Assembly (NCBI GenBank): GCA_051530055.1
Contig: JBMGUZ010000016.1
Coordinates: 1 to 48,733 of the forward strand
Direction: 5' to 3'
Length of the DNA stretch: 48,733 bases
Source of the DNA: Neoechinorhynchus agilis
Taxonomy: Eukaryota > Acanthocephala
In this document: positions 10,322 to 21,568 of the stretch, piece after piece
How positions within the stretch are numbered: the first letter of the stretch is position 1
Layout: the number at the start of each line of letters is the position of its first letter
Notes under the pieces: generated by a model
Told to the model about the DNA's origin: nothing
The model's input: only the letters and a program-made list of their open reading frames with translations
Databases searched by the model: none
Position numbers and translations under genes: made by a program

Positions 10322-10500
10322 TCTGGATATTAGTTCCGCAGTGGTGGCCCGTGCAAAAAACACAGGGCACACTATTGATTTTAGTGCCGCTACAACACTA
10401 GTTGGCAATGACCGGCGTTTCGAACGTATTATCATCGAAGCCTTATATATAAATAGGTTCGAAACGTTCGAGGACAATAAACTTGATTTCAAATTAAGGA
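10321..10500 (+). pseudogene. PLE GIY-YIG endonuclease, C-terminal end
   Basis: On the plus strand: SAVVARAKNTGHTIDFS, then AATTLVGNDRRFERIIIEALYI. This matches the second half of PLE GIY-YIG nucleases, where a TGH box and an R...E pair near the end are usual. The endonuclease part upstream is missing, replaced by the LINE on the other strand. The reading frame runs straight into the hammerhead-like motif at 10431-10492, as expected for a PLE 3' end. Confidence 0.65.
10431..10492 (+). ncRNA. Hammerhead-like PLE terminal motif (degenerate)
   Basis: ATCATCGA stands in for CTGATGA. It is followed by AGCCT, an A/T loop and AGGTT as a hairpin, then CGAAACGTTCG and GACAATAAAC. It overlaps the end of the PLE endonuclease frame. 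The altered core argues against present cleavage. Confidence 0.4.
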
Positions 10501-12100
10501 TGCGACTCCCACCGGATGTATTGTGACGCGTGAATTGAGAATCCCTGTGTATAAATAGAACAAAACCTAAAAAGATGTCTTATTTTGAAGGCCTTACACA
10601 TCGCTGAGTCCAACACAATGGAAGGAAATAAAGCTAATTATAGCTTGAAACTTCAGCCAGCAACGTGTTAAAAATCAATACTAAAATCATGGAAAAACGT
10701 ATCGAGCGGATAATTGGCCCCGAACTTCCGGTTTGGCAGTTTCCCCGAAGGATTTTCAATCGATGATTGTAGATGCTTTATCTAAGAATGACCTTCAACA
10801 TTTTGGTCTGTCGCTTGATAATGAGAGCATTATAATTTGTTTAAAAATTATATTCATATACATATCAAAAGAAGGCAGCATTGAGGACATCAATCCACGG
10901 TTAAGTTTACCTGTCTTCAAATGAAGGGAAGTGAAGCATTTTCTGAATCAACAGTGTTCAAAAGTTTTTATCCAAATTTTTTTCTAAGTACGGATATGCA
11001 TTTGATTACAAAGCTACGCAGCAATACTCTGAAATAAATTGGTATAAAATTCATAAGAACGTTAGAATTCAATCTTTCTTAAAAAATTTTCCGAAACAAA
11101 GTGTTAATATTTGATTTTTGCCGAAGCCACGTCATTTTTTTGGACATTAAATCATTCACACCACCGTCCTGTATTTGCAATTCAATTTCTCCATTTTGAC
11201 AAGAAAAACGAGAAATTTTAGGGGATGTATTCGTTAATTTTTCATTGCCTACTTATCATCGAATCGAACAGTTTTCATCCTCGATTATATTCTTGTCAAA
11301 TAATGATTAAATTCGAAGCATAATTTGCAATCGATAAAACCTTGGTTTTAGCCATGAAACCATTGAGACTATTTGATTCTCAACTCAGCTTTGATGACCG
11401 ATCGCTCTTGATGCTCTGACTAGCATTTCATTTCTGTGATTTACCAATGAATATAATGGTGCGTTGGGAACAACCAATTGAAGTAAGCGATCTGAAAATT
11501 AACATAAACAAAGCGAAAATCGTTTTTAATTTAGGAAGTGTATGAAGCAGGTTTAGTCACAAGAAAATTACAAATAACTCATTTTATAAATTTCCCCTCT
11601 GGAAATTGACTTAGAATACCTTCAAGAAAATAAAATTAAAGAGAATTCATGTTGTCAATCTGGATAATTATATTTTCATGAAGAACAAGAATCCGGTTTT
11701 ATTGGTTTTAGATGCCAAAAGTTTCACTTACCGGCTTAACTTTTGATATTTAGCTCATATTTAAACTTTAGTTTAAATACAAGATAATATTTTTCATAGA
11801 CATTTGAAGTAATCGTTTCCAAAAACTTTAATACATCCAATTATTTAAAATATGGCCTTTTAAACAACTTTAAAAAATCAGTTTAATTTTAGAATTCACG
11901 CCTACTATATAACTGTGCTAACAGCTGAAAATATGCCTAAAAGAATAATTTGTTTTTGGGAATTCATAGAATCGAGAATTTACGTGTGACGTGCGGAAGG
12001 TTTCGCTCATCGATGAAGAAAATCCTTGACCGGAGTCGTACCTTCCACTACTAGTTCATTTGAAGATCTTCTAAACTCACATCGCAAATCCAAACAGTCT
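10501..12100. other. AT-rich interval, no recognised gene
   Basis: It lies between the PLE end and the 3' side of the TRIM-like gene. One frame (10733-10924 plus, 63 codons) has no known motif. The rest lacks frames above about 60 codons. No repeat of note was seen. Confidence 0.4.
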
Positions 12101-12905
12101 TTATTTTAAATCGCACATTTCATTTTTAATTTTATTAATCGCTTCAAGACATCTTGTAGCCCTTTCAACATCACTTTCTTGCGATTGAGATAGATCCCGG
12201 ATTGTAGCAAGTGCGCAGATCTTAAGTTCCATTAATGTTTTACGACACTTCTGCGAACTTTCCTTTAGATCTTCTAATGCCTCATTTCGCTCAACCGTAG
12301 GACTCGACTTGTGGTCATTCATCAGTTGTTCAAAACGACTACGAGTTTGAGCAAGAAATTCTAAGAATAATTGGATTGCGACAAGCACACATAAAAACTG
12401 AAAATTTCTACTAACCTATCGTCTTCGCCGTCAACTGTTCAATTTCTCTAACCAGTTTTCTATTGCTCTCAAGTTGGTCTTTATGATGAGAGACTACGCA
12501 GTTTTGGCAGGCACTTCGATTGTAATGGAAGCATAAATCCAAGGCAGCATTTTCGCATGAATCACACTTCTTTGGAGATTGAATTTCAATCGGTTTTAAC
12601 TCGATCAAAGTAGCTGCACGATGATTGCGATATAAAACATCGCTTGGCTTTCCGTTCAGGTTAAATACTCTACGGCAACAAGGACACGATATCCGACGCT
12701 CGTTTTCTACAATTTTCTCAATGCATTGACAACAGAAGGTATGACAACAAGGAAGAGCACGCGGATCTTTAAACGTATCTAAACAGATTGGGCATGTTCG
12801 AAGATCCTCAAGTTGATCTTCGAGGAAAATCTTTAGGGGCCCAACGTCCTTAGGAGCAGGACTAATAACGCTAAATTTATTCGCCGTTGGTGTGTTTGGA
12901 TCCAT
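12101..12905 (-). CDS. TRIM-like RING / B-box / coiled-coil protein
   Basis: Probable E3 ubiquitin ligase. Exon 1 is 12416-12905, the intron 12361-12415 (55 nt, donor GTTAGT, acceptor ATTCTTAG) and exon 2 is 12101-12360. The frame joins cleanly across phase 1 to give 249 residues. A C3HC4 RING uses C38, C41, C53, H55, C58, C61, C74 and C77. A B-box-like finger follows with C114, C117, C125, C133, C136 and H140/H141. From about residue 145 the chain is charged and helical, fitting a short coiled coil with no C-terminal SPRY or NHL domain. RING domains recruit E2 enzymes; the substrate is unknown. The start ATG has AATAA just before it and no upstream in-frame ATG was seen. It is intact, unlike its neighbours, and has an identical twin at 35829-36633. 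Confidence 0.85.
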
Positions 12906-13394
12906 TTATTGTTTTATCTAGAATCTCATATGCAAGACATCGCGTACGACAAACGGAGGATTCTAACTAAAATTCGAAGATTGATACAGGGGTATTCCAT
13001 GAATATATTGTAATTTAAAGAATAAATATTTTGACTTCGGGAAAATATATTTTATGTTAAAAAATAATTTAAACAATAGTTTTTTCCACTACTAAGTACT
13101 CCACAGGATCTGTCTCAAAATGTTCGGTAGTAGCTGTTTAAGTCTCTACTTATCATTCTCAATGTAAATTCAATGTTTTTTGTCTTAATGCCATGCGTTT
13201 AGTGTCAGAATATTCGGAGTATTTTCAAAAATGCTAACATCTAAGAAAATGCCCGGTTCTCTAAGGTTTGATATTTTATAAATAAAGCACATAATTGCCA
13301 AAAAATTCGAACATAAATTTGGAGTATTTAGTGCAACGGATGGTTGTATTTTTCAAAAGCAAATCCCAAAAAGTGAGTGAAGAGTGAATTGCAA
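12906..13394. other. Upstream region of the TRIM-like gene
   Basis: About 490 bp of AT-rich sequence before the gene start. It should contain the promoter, but I cannot point to a TATA box or other site with confidence. Confidence 0.3.
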
Positions 13395-13440
13395 CTGGTG
13401 ATGAACCCGACGGGATTTGAAATGTATTTAATAAAAAATT
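13395..13440 (+). ncRNA. Hammerhead-like PLE terminal motif (degenerate)
   Basis: CTGGTGATGAA, CCCGACGGG hairpin, TTTGAAATG, then TTTAATAAAAAATTATC. It aligns block for block with 28233-28276 (read on the minus strand), including the AATAAAAA-TTAT tail. It stands about 490 bp upstream of the TRIM-like gene, apart from any PLE coding piece seen, so it may be a solo terminal repeat. Confidence 0.4.
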
Positions 13441-13609
13441 ATCTAACGGGTGAAGATCTAAATAGAACCTCCAGGGTTTCATTTAGCTTTTTATCCGAAA
13501 ATTTTCAAGAGAAATGTAATGCGAACGTTTTCGCGAAAAACGTACACCTAAGCAAACTGCAATCGGAATCTTTTTATGCAAGAAGATATTACCGGCAGTA
13601 ATACGAAAA

Positions 13610-16310
13610 ATGGGGAATACGGAATGATCATTTGGAAAAACATTGAGCTTACGATAGCGTTATGTTTTGAAACAAAAACCCACGTGAATGATAACAACAT
13701 GCTTTCAAGCGCAATCTAAAATTATCCACTTTTATTTATGCACTAGCAATCCTCGCGCTGAGTCCTATTCGAGAACTTCAACAAGCTTCCGTTATTTGCA
13801 ATCCGTGATATTCATGTTCGTCGTCGAATAAAAATCTTCGACCGGTTCATTGCTTACGAGGTCTAAGAATTTATTTAGAGGAAGTTAAAATAAGCGATCT
13901 TCTTAAAGAAAGGCAACTGCACAAAGTCTGACCATTAAAATTAAAAATAGTACAGTTTTATACGATTATTGAGATTGGTAACTTCATATGAATTCTGATT
14001 CGTCGTAAAGATTTAGATATAAAATTAAAGGCGAATATACTCTTCCATTTATTAAATCTTTTGAATCGTTTGATATAAATGCATACGGCAGATAAATTCT
14101 GCGACCGTCATTTAGCTTTGTAGTCATTTTACTCTAATTCTTAAAATTCAATTGAGCAAAGAATATTAAATGCTCTTTAAGACAAGCAACCAGCTTAAGC
14201 GATCTGTGATTTAGGAATCGCAACGTTAGTGAGAAATTCAAGGCAGCTTATAATAATTGGGAAAAATCGGTTTTTTTCAAATGGTCGTTTATTTAAGACC
14301 ATTCGAATTCTTGGTCTCTTTTTCTTTGTATGTCCGTAAGAAGCAAATCAAGTGATTTCAATATTTCTGCCTTCCACGAAAACCAACTTCCCAGAAATGA
14401 ATCGTAAAAAAGTAGAAGTTCTTAAAACTTAATATTTTAACGGGGTTGATAACCATGGCAATTAATAAAATGCGTAACATATCATTTAGCCGCTTTCTTT
14501 AACTAAGATTAATCAATTTCAATTAAATTTATTTATTCTTAATAAATTTGGAAAAATGTCGACCAGGACTAATCGTTTAACGTTTTTAAGGATTAACAGC
14601 TTAATATTTTTAATTGGTAGGAACCTGTAAATTTCGTCCATAGCAAAAAAAATATTGATCTGGAAAGCGCAGAATTAATCTCCGTAAATGAGATATTCCC
14701 GATTTTGAACAATTTGAACAAACGTGCAAAAGCAGTTTAAAACAAAAAAAAACAAATCAGGTCAATTATCTGCGTTTTTTTACAAAACTATAAACATTTT
14801 CACGTTCTAATTAACATGAATATCTCTTCCAATATTACGATCAATAAAAGTGTTACAAACAAAGACGTCCAAACATAACACCAATAAATTTAACTCGATG
14901 ATATTAACAATGATAAGCATTAATTATTTTTATTGTTTACCTCGTCTTTAAAGGCTGAAAGCATTGTCGCATCAGAACATTTCTCACTAAAGGGACGGAT
15001 ATTATTGATGTTGCGACTTTATTCGCCTGTAGCTCACGGCGAAAGATTAATGTTCTAATTATTAAATTTCGCTGTGTTAATAGTGTAGAATGATGTCGAT
15101 GAAAACTAATTTGTAATTAATATTTGGACTTTGATTAAATCGTAGGTATGAATATTGGGATCGGAGTACATCAAAATTAGTCAATTCATCCACTTTCATT
15201 CCTAAAAATAATGAAATTAAGCTAATATTAAAGAAAACTTTGGATTTAGCTATCTATCTAGAGAAACCGATGCTTAATTTTTTACTCCGAATTCTTTAAA
15301 ATGAGTAAAATTGTTTGAATTAATTATCGACAAAACATAATTGCAATGCAATCGAAGTGAGTTTGAAAATTCAGTTTAGGATTTAACTTTTTGTTTTATT
15401 CTAACACTAAAAATGTTTTGACAATTATAATTGGGTTTTTAGCCCGCTAAATGCTCACAATTATCAATGTCCGTTTGGTTTGGATTTAAACAATTCTTAG
15501 TTGCAATAAACCAAAATCGCTCAAGAATGTAAATACGGCATTGTGTTTGTTTGTTTTATTCTAACCGAAAATAAAGTTTAAAATTTAAAGCGGCTTAGTA
15601 TACCTTAACGAATCTGGACTATACACATAAATTAATCTATAAAATCCAATCCTAATAATAAAAATCAGTAATAAAGTTCGTTGGCATTTTAAACCTTATA
15701 CGAAAATATCTTCTTATTAGTAGTGCTTTTCTTAAAGACAGATCCATTCAAAATCGATTTCGTGCCTTAAATAAATCTCAGATACAGGATCTTTTAGTTT
15801 AGCGAATGATTCCTGGATCCAAGGAGTTTTTAAAACACGCTGTTTAACTTCGTCCAGAGCAAAAATTTAGTTTAAGGTCTTTAGATAGGAATTCACTGTT
15901 GGTGATTGGTTGTGGTTCCATTCATTTGAAGAATGAAATACCTACGAACCAAAGAGAATTGCGAATTTACTGTTTGTGATTTGGCTAAAAATCAAACGTT
16001 AGATGATGTGAAGTCCTAAATTAAATGGATTACAATTGGACGGCTTAAATTTGTAGGATTTGTTCAGTGTGGATTATCGTCCACAGGAATGATGCGAGTG
16101 TTTCTTTAATTCGGAAGCGAGTTCTGTAGAACTGAACAAGGCATGGAAAAAATGTTTGTTTTAAAGTAGCTTTGTAAATATTCGATGATTTGTTCATCGA
16201 ATGCATCTTCCCTGGGCGGCTTTTTCAATTTTTTTATTATATTTAACACTTTTAGCCATTTCTTTGCTTATTATTCTTCAAAATCGTTACTAAAGAAATC
16301 AACACTTTGA
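13610..16310. other. Gene-free AT-rich region
   Basis: About 2.7 kb with no open frame above 60 codons and no repeat, RNA gene or element recognised. It is the quietest part of the arm and may be ordinary intergenic or intronic DNA. Confidence 0.5.
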
Positions 16311-16449
16311 ATATCGACGTAACTCGATCGACGTTTCAAAAATTAAAAGTCCGTTTCTTTCGTTTTTTCACGTTTTCACTCAACGTCAAATCGAATGCGC
16401 ATCGTAATCCGAAAGTGGTTGCCGTTGTGCTCTTTTATGAATGATTTCG

Positions 16450-16612
16450 AGGAAATCGAGCATTTCGGCTTTCTCAACTTGATATGTAAATGTTTGTGGG
16501 GAAGATCTGGATTTGAATTTCTCACTTTAATTAGGAAGTTATCCACGCTTAGAATGAAATCGATACTTTAATTTTGCCATTTTGAAGATTTGCTGTAATA
16601 ATTAAAATGTTT
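16450..16612 (-). repeat. Diverged inverted repeat at left spacer edge
   Basis: Read on the minus strand, this stretch aligns with 32123-32284 at roughly 75-80% by eye, with shared blocks such as attattacagcaaatct and agaaagccgaaa. It runs without a break into the identical arm. It belongs to the dispersed repeat also seen at 2170-2310. It lies about 30 bp beyond the terminal motif of the neighbouring PLE, so it may be part of, or a target of, that element family. Confidence 0.75.
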
Positions 16613-16637
16613 GTATCTGGCGAAAATATTAAAGGAA

Positions 16638-16684
16638 TTTATTAAATTCGATATTTCGGCACAATATCGTGCCTTTTTTCAATG
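16638..16684 (-). ncRNA. Hammerhead-like PLE terminal motif (degenerate)
   Basis: On the minus strand: CATTGAAAAAA (worn CTGATGA), a perfect GGCAC/GTGCC hairpin with loop GATATT, then GAAATATCGAATTT and AATAAATT. It lies about 110 bp downstream of the GIY-YIG remnant at 16797-17040, on the same strand, and just outside the palindrome edge repeat. Confidence 0.45.
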
Positions 16685-16796
16685 TCTAGGAATACGTTTA
16701 AGGGATGCTTACATTCACATTTTACTTAGATTTAGTTTAAAGTCCGTCTTATTCCCAAGTCCACTATCTCGATTTGGCCAATAAATATGGTCTGCG

Positions 16797-17040
16797 TTAT
16801 AACGCGATTTTGAAAAGATGATTCATAGTTTGTTGGTTGTTTTGGTTGTATTCACCTCTCGCCCAAATGGTGGCATTGTCGATATCCATGACGTGACCTT
16901 GTTGCTCAAAATGCTTAACTATCGCGGAACTGGCATCGATACCTCTCCTCAGAGCATATTTGTGTTCTTTTGTTCTCCTTTCCAAATTGTTTGTTTCGCC
17001 TACGTAAGATTTGCTGCATAGAATTCTGTACACCCTACCT
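16797..17040 (-). pseudogene. PLE GIY-YIG endonuclease
   Basis: The minus strand reads YRILCSKSYVGETNNLERR, then TKEHKYALRRG, then an EQQGH box. YVGET and the arginines after it fit the YIG half and the R-x(3)-H helix of GIY-YIG nucleases as found at the C-terminus of PLEs. It nicks target DNA to prime reverse transcription. The N-terminal GIY half is indistinct. It sits next to a PLE thumb piece (17200-17490) and a terminal motif (16638-16684), which is the normal PLE order. The copy is a relic. Confidence 0.75.
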
Positions 17041-17111
17041 TTGCTTTCAACAACACGTTTTATTTTGTTTAAGAAGGGGACCCATGTACCTCTGGGTAAT
17101 CGTGACCACTT

Positions 17112-17165
17112 TAGAGTGGATGACGGAACCGGTGTGGATGACGGATCCGGAGTGGATGACGGTCA
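17112..17165. repeat. 18-bp tandem repeat, about 2.7 units
   Basis: Units built on gtggatgacggatccgga, within the PLE remnant. A related short stretch (gacggatccggaatggatgacg) occurs at 17866-17888 after a similar lead-in (cccatgtacct), so this block has been copied inside the PLE cluster. Confidence 0.7.
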
Positions 17166-17199
17166 ACGACGTCGTTTCTTCACAACGGAGCTTGATGAT

Positions 17200-17490
17200 T
17201 TAGCTTTCTTCTTTGGATGCAGCTTCTTTTATCAGATTGTTAATTGCAGTGAACAGCTCATCATAGACGAATGGTGAACCTAAGAAGGCCCTTCGTTCTG
17301 GCTCCTGGCACACTGTTTTCCCTCCATAGAAGGCCTTGCAATTAGCTCTTCTTATCACATAGGCTGGATAGCCCTTTCCTGTGAGCATATTCCTAAGAAC
17401 CTCTAACTCGTTATTGAGGGATTCCTTGTTGGAGCAATAGTTGTAGGTACAATCAAACAGCAACTTAATCTTTGCCATTTTGTACTTAAT
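17200..17490 (-). pseudogene. PLE reverse transcriptase, thumb region (copy 1)
   Basis: The minus strand holds KYKMAKIKLLFDCTYNYC, then LNNELEVLRNMLTGKGYP. This matches the PLE thumb that follows the catalytic palm, where a block of the type LEELKFLRETLIENGYP is usual. A second, more diverged version of the same region lies at 18766-18920, so at least two related PLE copies are present. The product has no active site here. Confidence 0.6.
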
Positions 17491-17520
17491 TGGTGCCTAT
17501 CTTTTTTATTATGAATTATT

Positions 17521-17680
17521 TTAGCACTTTCGGCGGTCGAATTTTATGTTTTACATCAGAGAAGTATCATTTGTTTATTTTGTCAGCTGATTTTCTCGAC
17601 CGGATGTATATATATTACTATTGATGTGCATTAGCAATTTCGGCGGTCGGAGGAACTTTGTTTTTACATCAGAGAAGTGA
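17521..17680. repeat. Short direct repeat inside the PLE cluster
   Basis: Two blocks about 110 bp apart (17521-17567 and 17631-17679) share tttcggcggtcg and ttttacatcagagaagt. They probably mark the edge of one PLE copy or a small duplication. No coding content was seen. Confidence 0.55.
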
Positions 17681-17689
17681 TGTTACCAC

Positions 17690-18470
17690 TTTAACTCGGA
17701 TGAAACGTTAAGAGTTCGTACATCTCTCCGGATCCTCAGATACCTCCAAGAGGTGGTACTCATCAGTGATTTTCTTCCCTTCAGCGGTATTTCGTCCCAC
17801 TTAATAATAACACGTTTTATTTGTGATTCACAAAGAGGTCCCATGTACCTTTATGTCCTCATTTGACGGATCCGGAATGGATGACGTATCCGGAGTGGAT
17901 CACCGAACCGTCTACCTCTTGCTGGATCTTGATCTCTTCGCAATTGGTTCGCAGATATCACTGCTTTTTTTATAGCTTTGTATAGTACCTGCAGCAATTC
18001 TTCGGATTTTTCTGCATCCCAGAAAAATTTCTTGGTTATCTCCAATTTTATAGCTCGATCCGACCCGGGTTTATCATTTTGCTCTTTCGAGTCCCACACG
18101 TCCGAGAAACTTTTCTGGCATCTCCGGGAACAAGCGGAGCAAGATGTGTCCAAGCGAGGTTATAGAAGTAAAGTTTGGATGTACCGCTTTTCCTTTATTA
18201 AAGACGGTGACTATTAATCGGAAATTTGCGACCCCGCGTTCTTCAATAACTTGCCGGCTCCAACGACATCTAATAGACTCATTTTGACTAATCTACGAAT
18301 GTCCCCTTCTTTGATACGCTTTATTGAATCATTTAATTCAGTCCAGCTGGTTCCGGTGAGTGCTGCCTGCATGTCATCTGTCTCTTTTTCGATGAGGTTG
18401 TTTCGTACATCAAGACGAAGCTTTGCTTTTCCGTTTACAGTCATAGTGCTCATTCTTGTTAGCTACTTTG
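17690..18470 (-). pseudogene. PLE-associated region, product not recognised
   Basis: Two minus-strand frames (17851-18153, 100 codons; 18214-18453, 79 codons) lie between PLE pieces on the same strand. They are rich in charged residues, for example KLEITKKFFWDAEKSEELLQ and RLDVRNNLIEKETDD, and could be a PLE N-terminal region. I see no defining motif, so the link rests on position only. Confidence 0.3.
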
Positions 18471-18477
18471 AAGTTAA

Positions 18478-18765
18478 TTAGACGGGATTTGTTGCCAAAA
18501 TTCTAACTTTTTTGCCCACCTTTTGCTTATCTGATTGCCTCAGAGAGCTTTCAATTAAGTCAACAACTTTGTGTATCTTCGGGGGGAGATAGAGAAGCGC
18601 ACATTTAACCGATGATGATCTCGTCATGTTGTAAAATTGAGGACTGATCACAGACCGGTTCAACAAATTCCTGAGAAAACCGTTAAATTTAGTTTCTCTG
18701 CTTCCCGTAGGATCTCTAGATAGCCTCGTGAGGCTGGCTCGGCTAATGACAAGTTTGGGCGGCAC
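18478..18765 (-). pseudogene. PLE reverse transcriptase, fingers region
   Basis: The minus strand has NRSVISPQFYNMTRSSS followed by LLYLPPKIHK, close to the PLE fingers block usually ending in YGLPKIHK. In a normal PLE this part comes before the palm, yet here it lies after the palm piece at 18766-19140, so the cluster is rearranged or contains two copies. Confidence 0.6.
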
Positions 18766-19561
18766 TTTCCTTTCAGCATGTTCCTAAGAAACTGTTACTC
18801 ATTGTTGATGGAATCCTTGTTGAAGCAATAGTTGTAGGTACGATCAAACAGCAAATCAATCCTAGCCATTTTATACTTAATTGGTGCAATTGTGAAGAAG
18901 GGGGCAATGTCAGTCGGCATACCATTTCTGCCAGAATTTCACACCCGGTAGGCTTGAAACATACTTGGCCTCCCAATCGCGCATGAACAATTCGGCGAGA
19001 TCTGGGGCAAGAGGACTCTTCATGGACAATCTATCAACTTGATGGTAGCTCTTACCTTCGAAACTGACATTCGTGCTGCTCCTGAACATGTGTATTGCGT
19101 TGAGGTATAGGAATCGCTGAGTCCAATGGCGCTTTTGTGAATAGATACTACATCAGCAGGAGAAGAGTCTGAGGATGGAACCAAAAAATCAAGACTAGTG
19201 GGTTCACGATGTAATGCTTTAAACGGGGATGTGCCACGGGCTTTAACGGAAGCCTACCGGCGAGAACTCCCTTCTCACTTGCAGACAAATCAACCTTGTT
19301 GTTGTTCTTCATCATAATTCTCCCTCGAATATCCGGAGGATCTGGTGGTACCTTTTCCTTTGGTTTCGCTTTAGCGCAATTTTTGTTCCCAACTATATTA
19401 GCGCGCATGAACGAACCTTTGTTCGCGATGTGTGACAAGTGTTCAGCTGCATTTACGGCCATGTAACTAGTAAGATAACAATTAGGGTTTTTCGTTAGTC
19501 TAGAAGTTATCGCTGGTCCTTCGTCTGCTCTATTGGACCTCGGACCACCTCGGAGGACCAA
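18766..19561 (-). pseudogene. PLE N-terminal part and RT palm (copy 2)
   Basis: From 19140 down, the minus strand has FEGKSYHQVDRLSMKSPLAP then DLAELFMRDWE, the PLE motif B region (usual form Q-x-DG-x2-MGSPL-x-P). A worn motif C follows (WYAD), and then a thumb start at 18766-18920 matching 17345-17490. Upstream, the frame 19148-19561 holds LSASEKGVLAGRLPLKP, which weakly resembles PLE N-terminal blocks. It is interrupted and not functional. Confidence 0.55.
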
Positions 19562-20160
19562 AAGACCAAATTAATCTTTTATCCTGGTAGTATTACTTTC
19601 TTGACATTAACCTTTTCCTATCTTTATCCATTAAGAAATTACTTATTGTAAAAAAGTGTGTGCATCATTGAATTCCAATCGAATTGTGCGGGAGCATTGT
19701 GCGCTGAAGTTAAAGTTAGAACGAGAGGAAATAGAATACCTGTTCATTAGATATAAAGAACTTACCTTTATTAGAAAATGAAGGGACGAATAAGATTTTT
19801 CACAAAAATAAGCGTGAGAGGAAAGATAAAAGAGGCTCATAAGATTATAATTTGATAAAAGTTTCTGAAGCTTATTAAAACATCTAAAAAAGAAGGCAAA
19901 CCTAAGTTCAGGAGGGCGACCTCTCCCTAAAAAACAGATAGAGCCTCCTTTGAGAGTTTTTAGAACGGGTAATGTAATGTTAAAATTCAAATCAAGATAT
20001 TTGGCTCTATGAAGAAAATATTTGATTTTTAGAAAGGTATTATTAATCGAAGAATTAATTAAAAATCTAAATGTCTTGGAGGGGAAGTCGATTCCTAGAA
20101 CCCTGGTAAATTTCTTAATGTTGGAGGAGTTACAATTGTGGTATTTAATTAAATTATTGA

Positions 20161-21016
20161 TTAAAACTTTAATAGAAGAGAGCGAGTTAGTGAGGGGAAT
20201 AAAAAGGTTTTATTGGAATTGATGGCTAGATTAGCCAATTTCAACTCTGAGCTAAGGGTACTCAGAGCTGCTTGAATGTTGCATAAAAGAGAGGGACAAG
20301 ACCTGGCCTTGCAGAAGAGAAAGATATCGTCTGCATATATAAGAGGAAAAATACCCCTGGGTAGTTTCAATTTCTTAAAGATAAAAATAAGGCAGATAAG
20401 GAAAAGAGTAGGGGATAGTGGAGAGCTTTGGGGGACCCCCAAACGGGAAAGGAATTTGGTTTTTGAGGGATCCACCTCATAATAAAAGCACTTTGATTCA
20501 AGTAAGTAATTATTTTTTTATAAGATTCAGAGGAATTTTTAGCTCCTCAAGAGCTTTGTATAAAAAGGTTCTATCCAAAGCATCAAATGCTTTGTTCAGG
20601 TCAAGCTGAATAAGAATTTTTTGAACAAATTTAATATTGTTCATACAGTTAAGGGTTTCAAGTAAAGTGTTAACGCCTTTACCTTTGATAAAACCATGGA
20701 AGTAAGAAGGAATAAGCTTCGTAGTTTCCAAAAACCTGTATAAAAGTCTATTTACGACTCTTTCTATGCAAGAGATTATAGGATTCTGAATTGAAATTAC
20801 TCTAATATGAGCCGGTTTTGAAATAATATCCTTGGTTTTCCGTAAAAAGACTTTCTTCACTATATTAATATGAAGAAGATCATCAAAATCTAGTTTTGTA
20901 AATTTTAATTTTGAAAAGAATAAAAATTTAATCTCTTCGTTAATAGCAGCGAAAATTTTCGGGGAGCAGCTCATTGAGTTATTAGACACGGAACCGTGAG
21001 ATCTGCACGATTCCAA
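20161..21016 (-). pseudogene. LINE reverse transcriptase piece
   Basis: Blocks: HIRVISIQNPIISCIERVVN (fingers), LIQLDLNKAFDALDRTFLY (motif A), GVPQSSPLSPTLFLI (motif B; the usual G of QGS is S) and LIYADDIFLF (motif C, YADD at 20326-20337). A break falls between motifs A and B near 20480-20510. The C-terminal part continues to 19643 in another frame. The aspartates of motifs A and C remain. Confidence 0.75.
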
Positions 21017-21568
21017 TAGAAAATTAATGTCTAAGTTCCAAGAGAATAATTTTTTAATAAAAATGGGAAGAGGAGGGGCTCACGTAAGCCGAGAATGTAT
21101 GCACATTTAAAATTTCCTCAATCACCTTGGGATAAGAAATTGAACCAATCCAATTGGCAGCTTTTGATCTCCAACAAGATGGTTTTTTGTTTAAAATGGT
21201 GGACCAAAAACCTTTGCCAAAAGGTTTGAGATTCATTAGGGTTTTCTTCTCCTGTTCAATCTGAAAGAGGAATTTTTCAGTGTAAAATTTCTTCATGAAG
21301 AAATCATGAAGAGTTTTGTTATTAAAAAGATTAGCAATGATTGCTTTTTTATAAAAAATATTTGCAGTCCTACATACAGGAGGACGCTTAATGTAAGATT
21401 GAGTGATAAGATGTTTCTTTACAGAAAGTAAAATGAGGTCGTTAAAGATGCTAAAAGAAATCAAGTTCCTTTTAGAGAACAAGGAACTAAGTTCATTATT
21501 AAAATTTCGTATAGATATGCCATTTAAAATAAAATCTCTAAGTGAGAGTCCGTTAGATTGAAATAAAA

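Larger units (their letters stand above)
1..16449. repeat. Left arm of giant inverted repeat
   Basis: Seen: this stretch is the reverse complement of 32285-48733, with base i matching base 48734-i. I checked the first and last lines base by base, the inner edge base by base, and the mirrored reading frames along the arm; all agree exactly. Identity stops at 16449, inside a dispersed repeat. The arm carries the TRIM-like gene, two LINEs and several PLE pieces, all in the same state of decay in both arms, so the duplication is later than the decay or the arms are being homogenised. Confidence 0.97.

Noticed and set aside
10188-10526. The 112-codon plus-strand frame as a whole gene
   Set aside because: Only its second half (from about 10321) matches PLE endonuclease. 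The first half is antisense to LINE ORF1.
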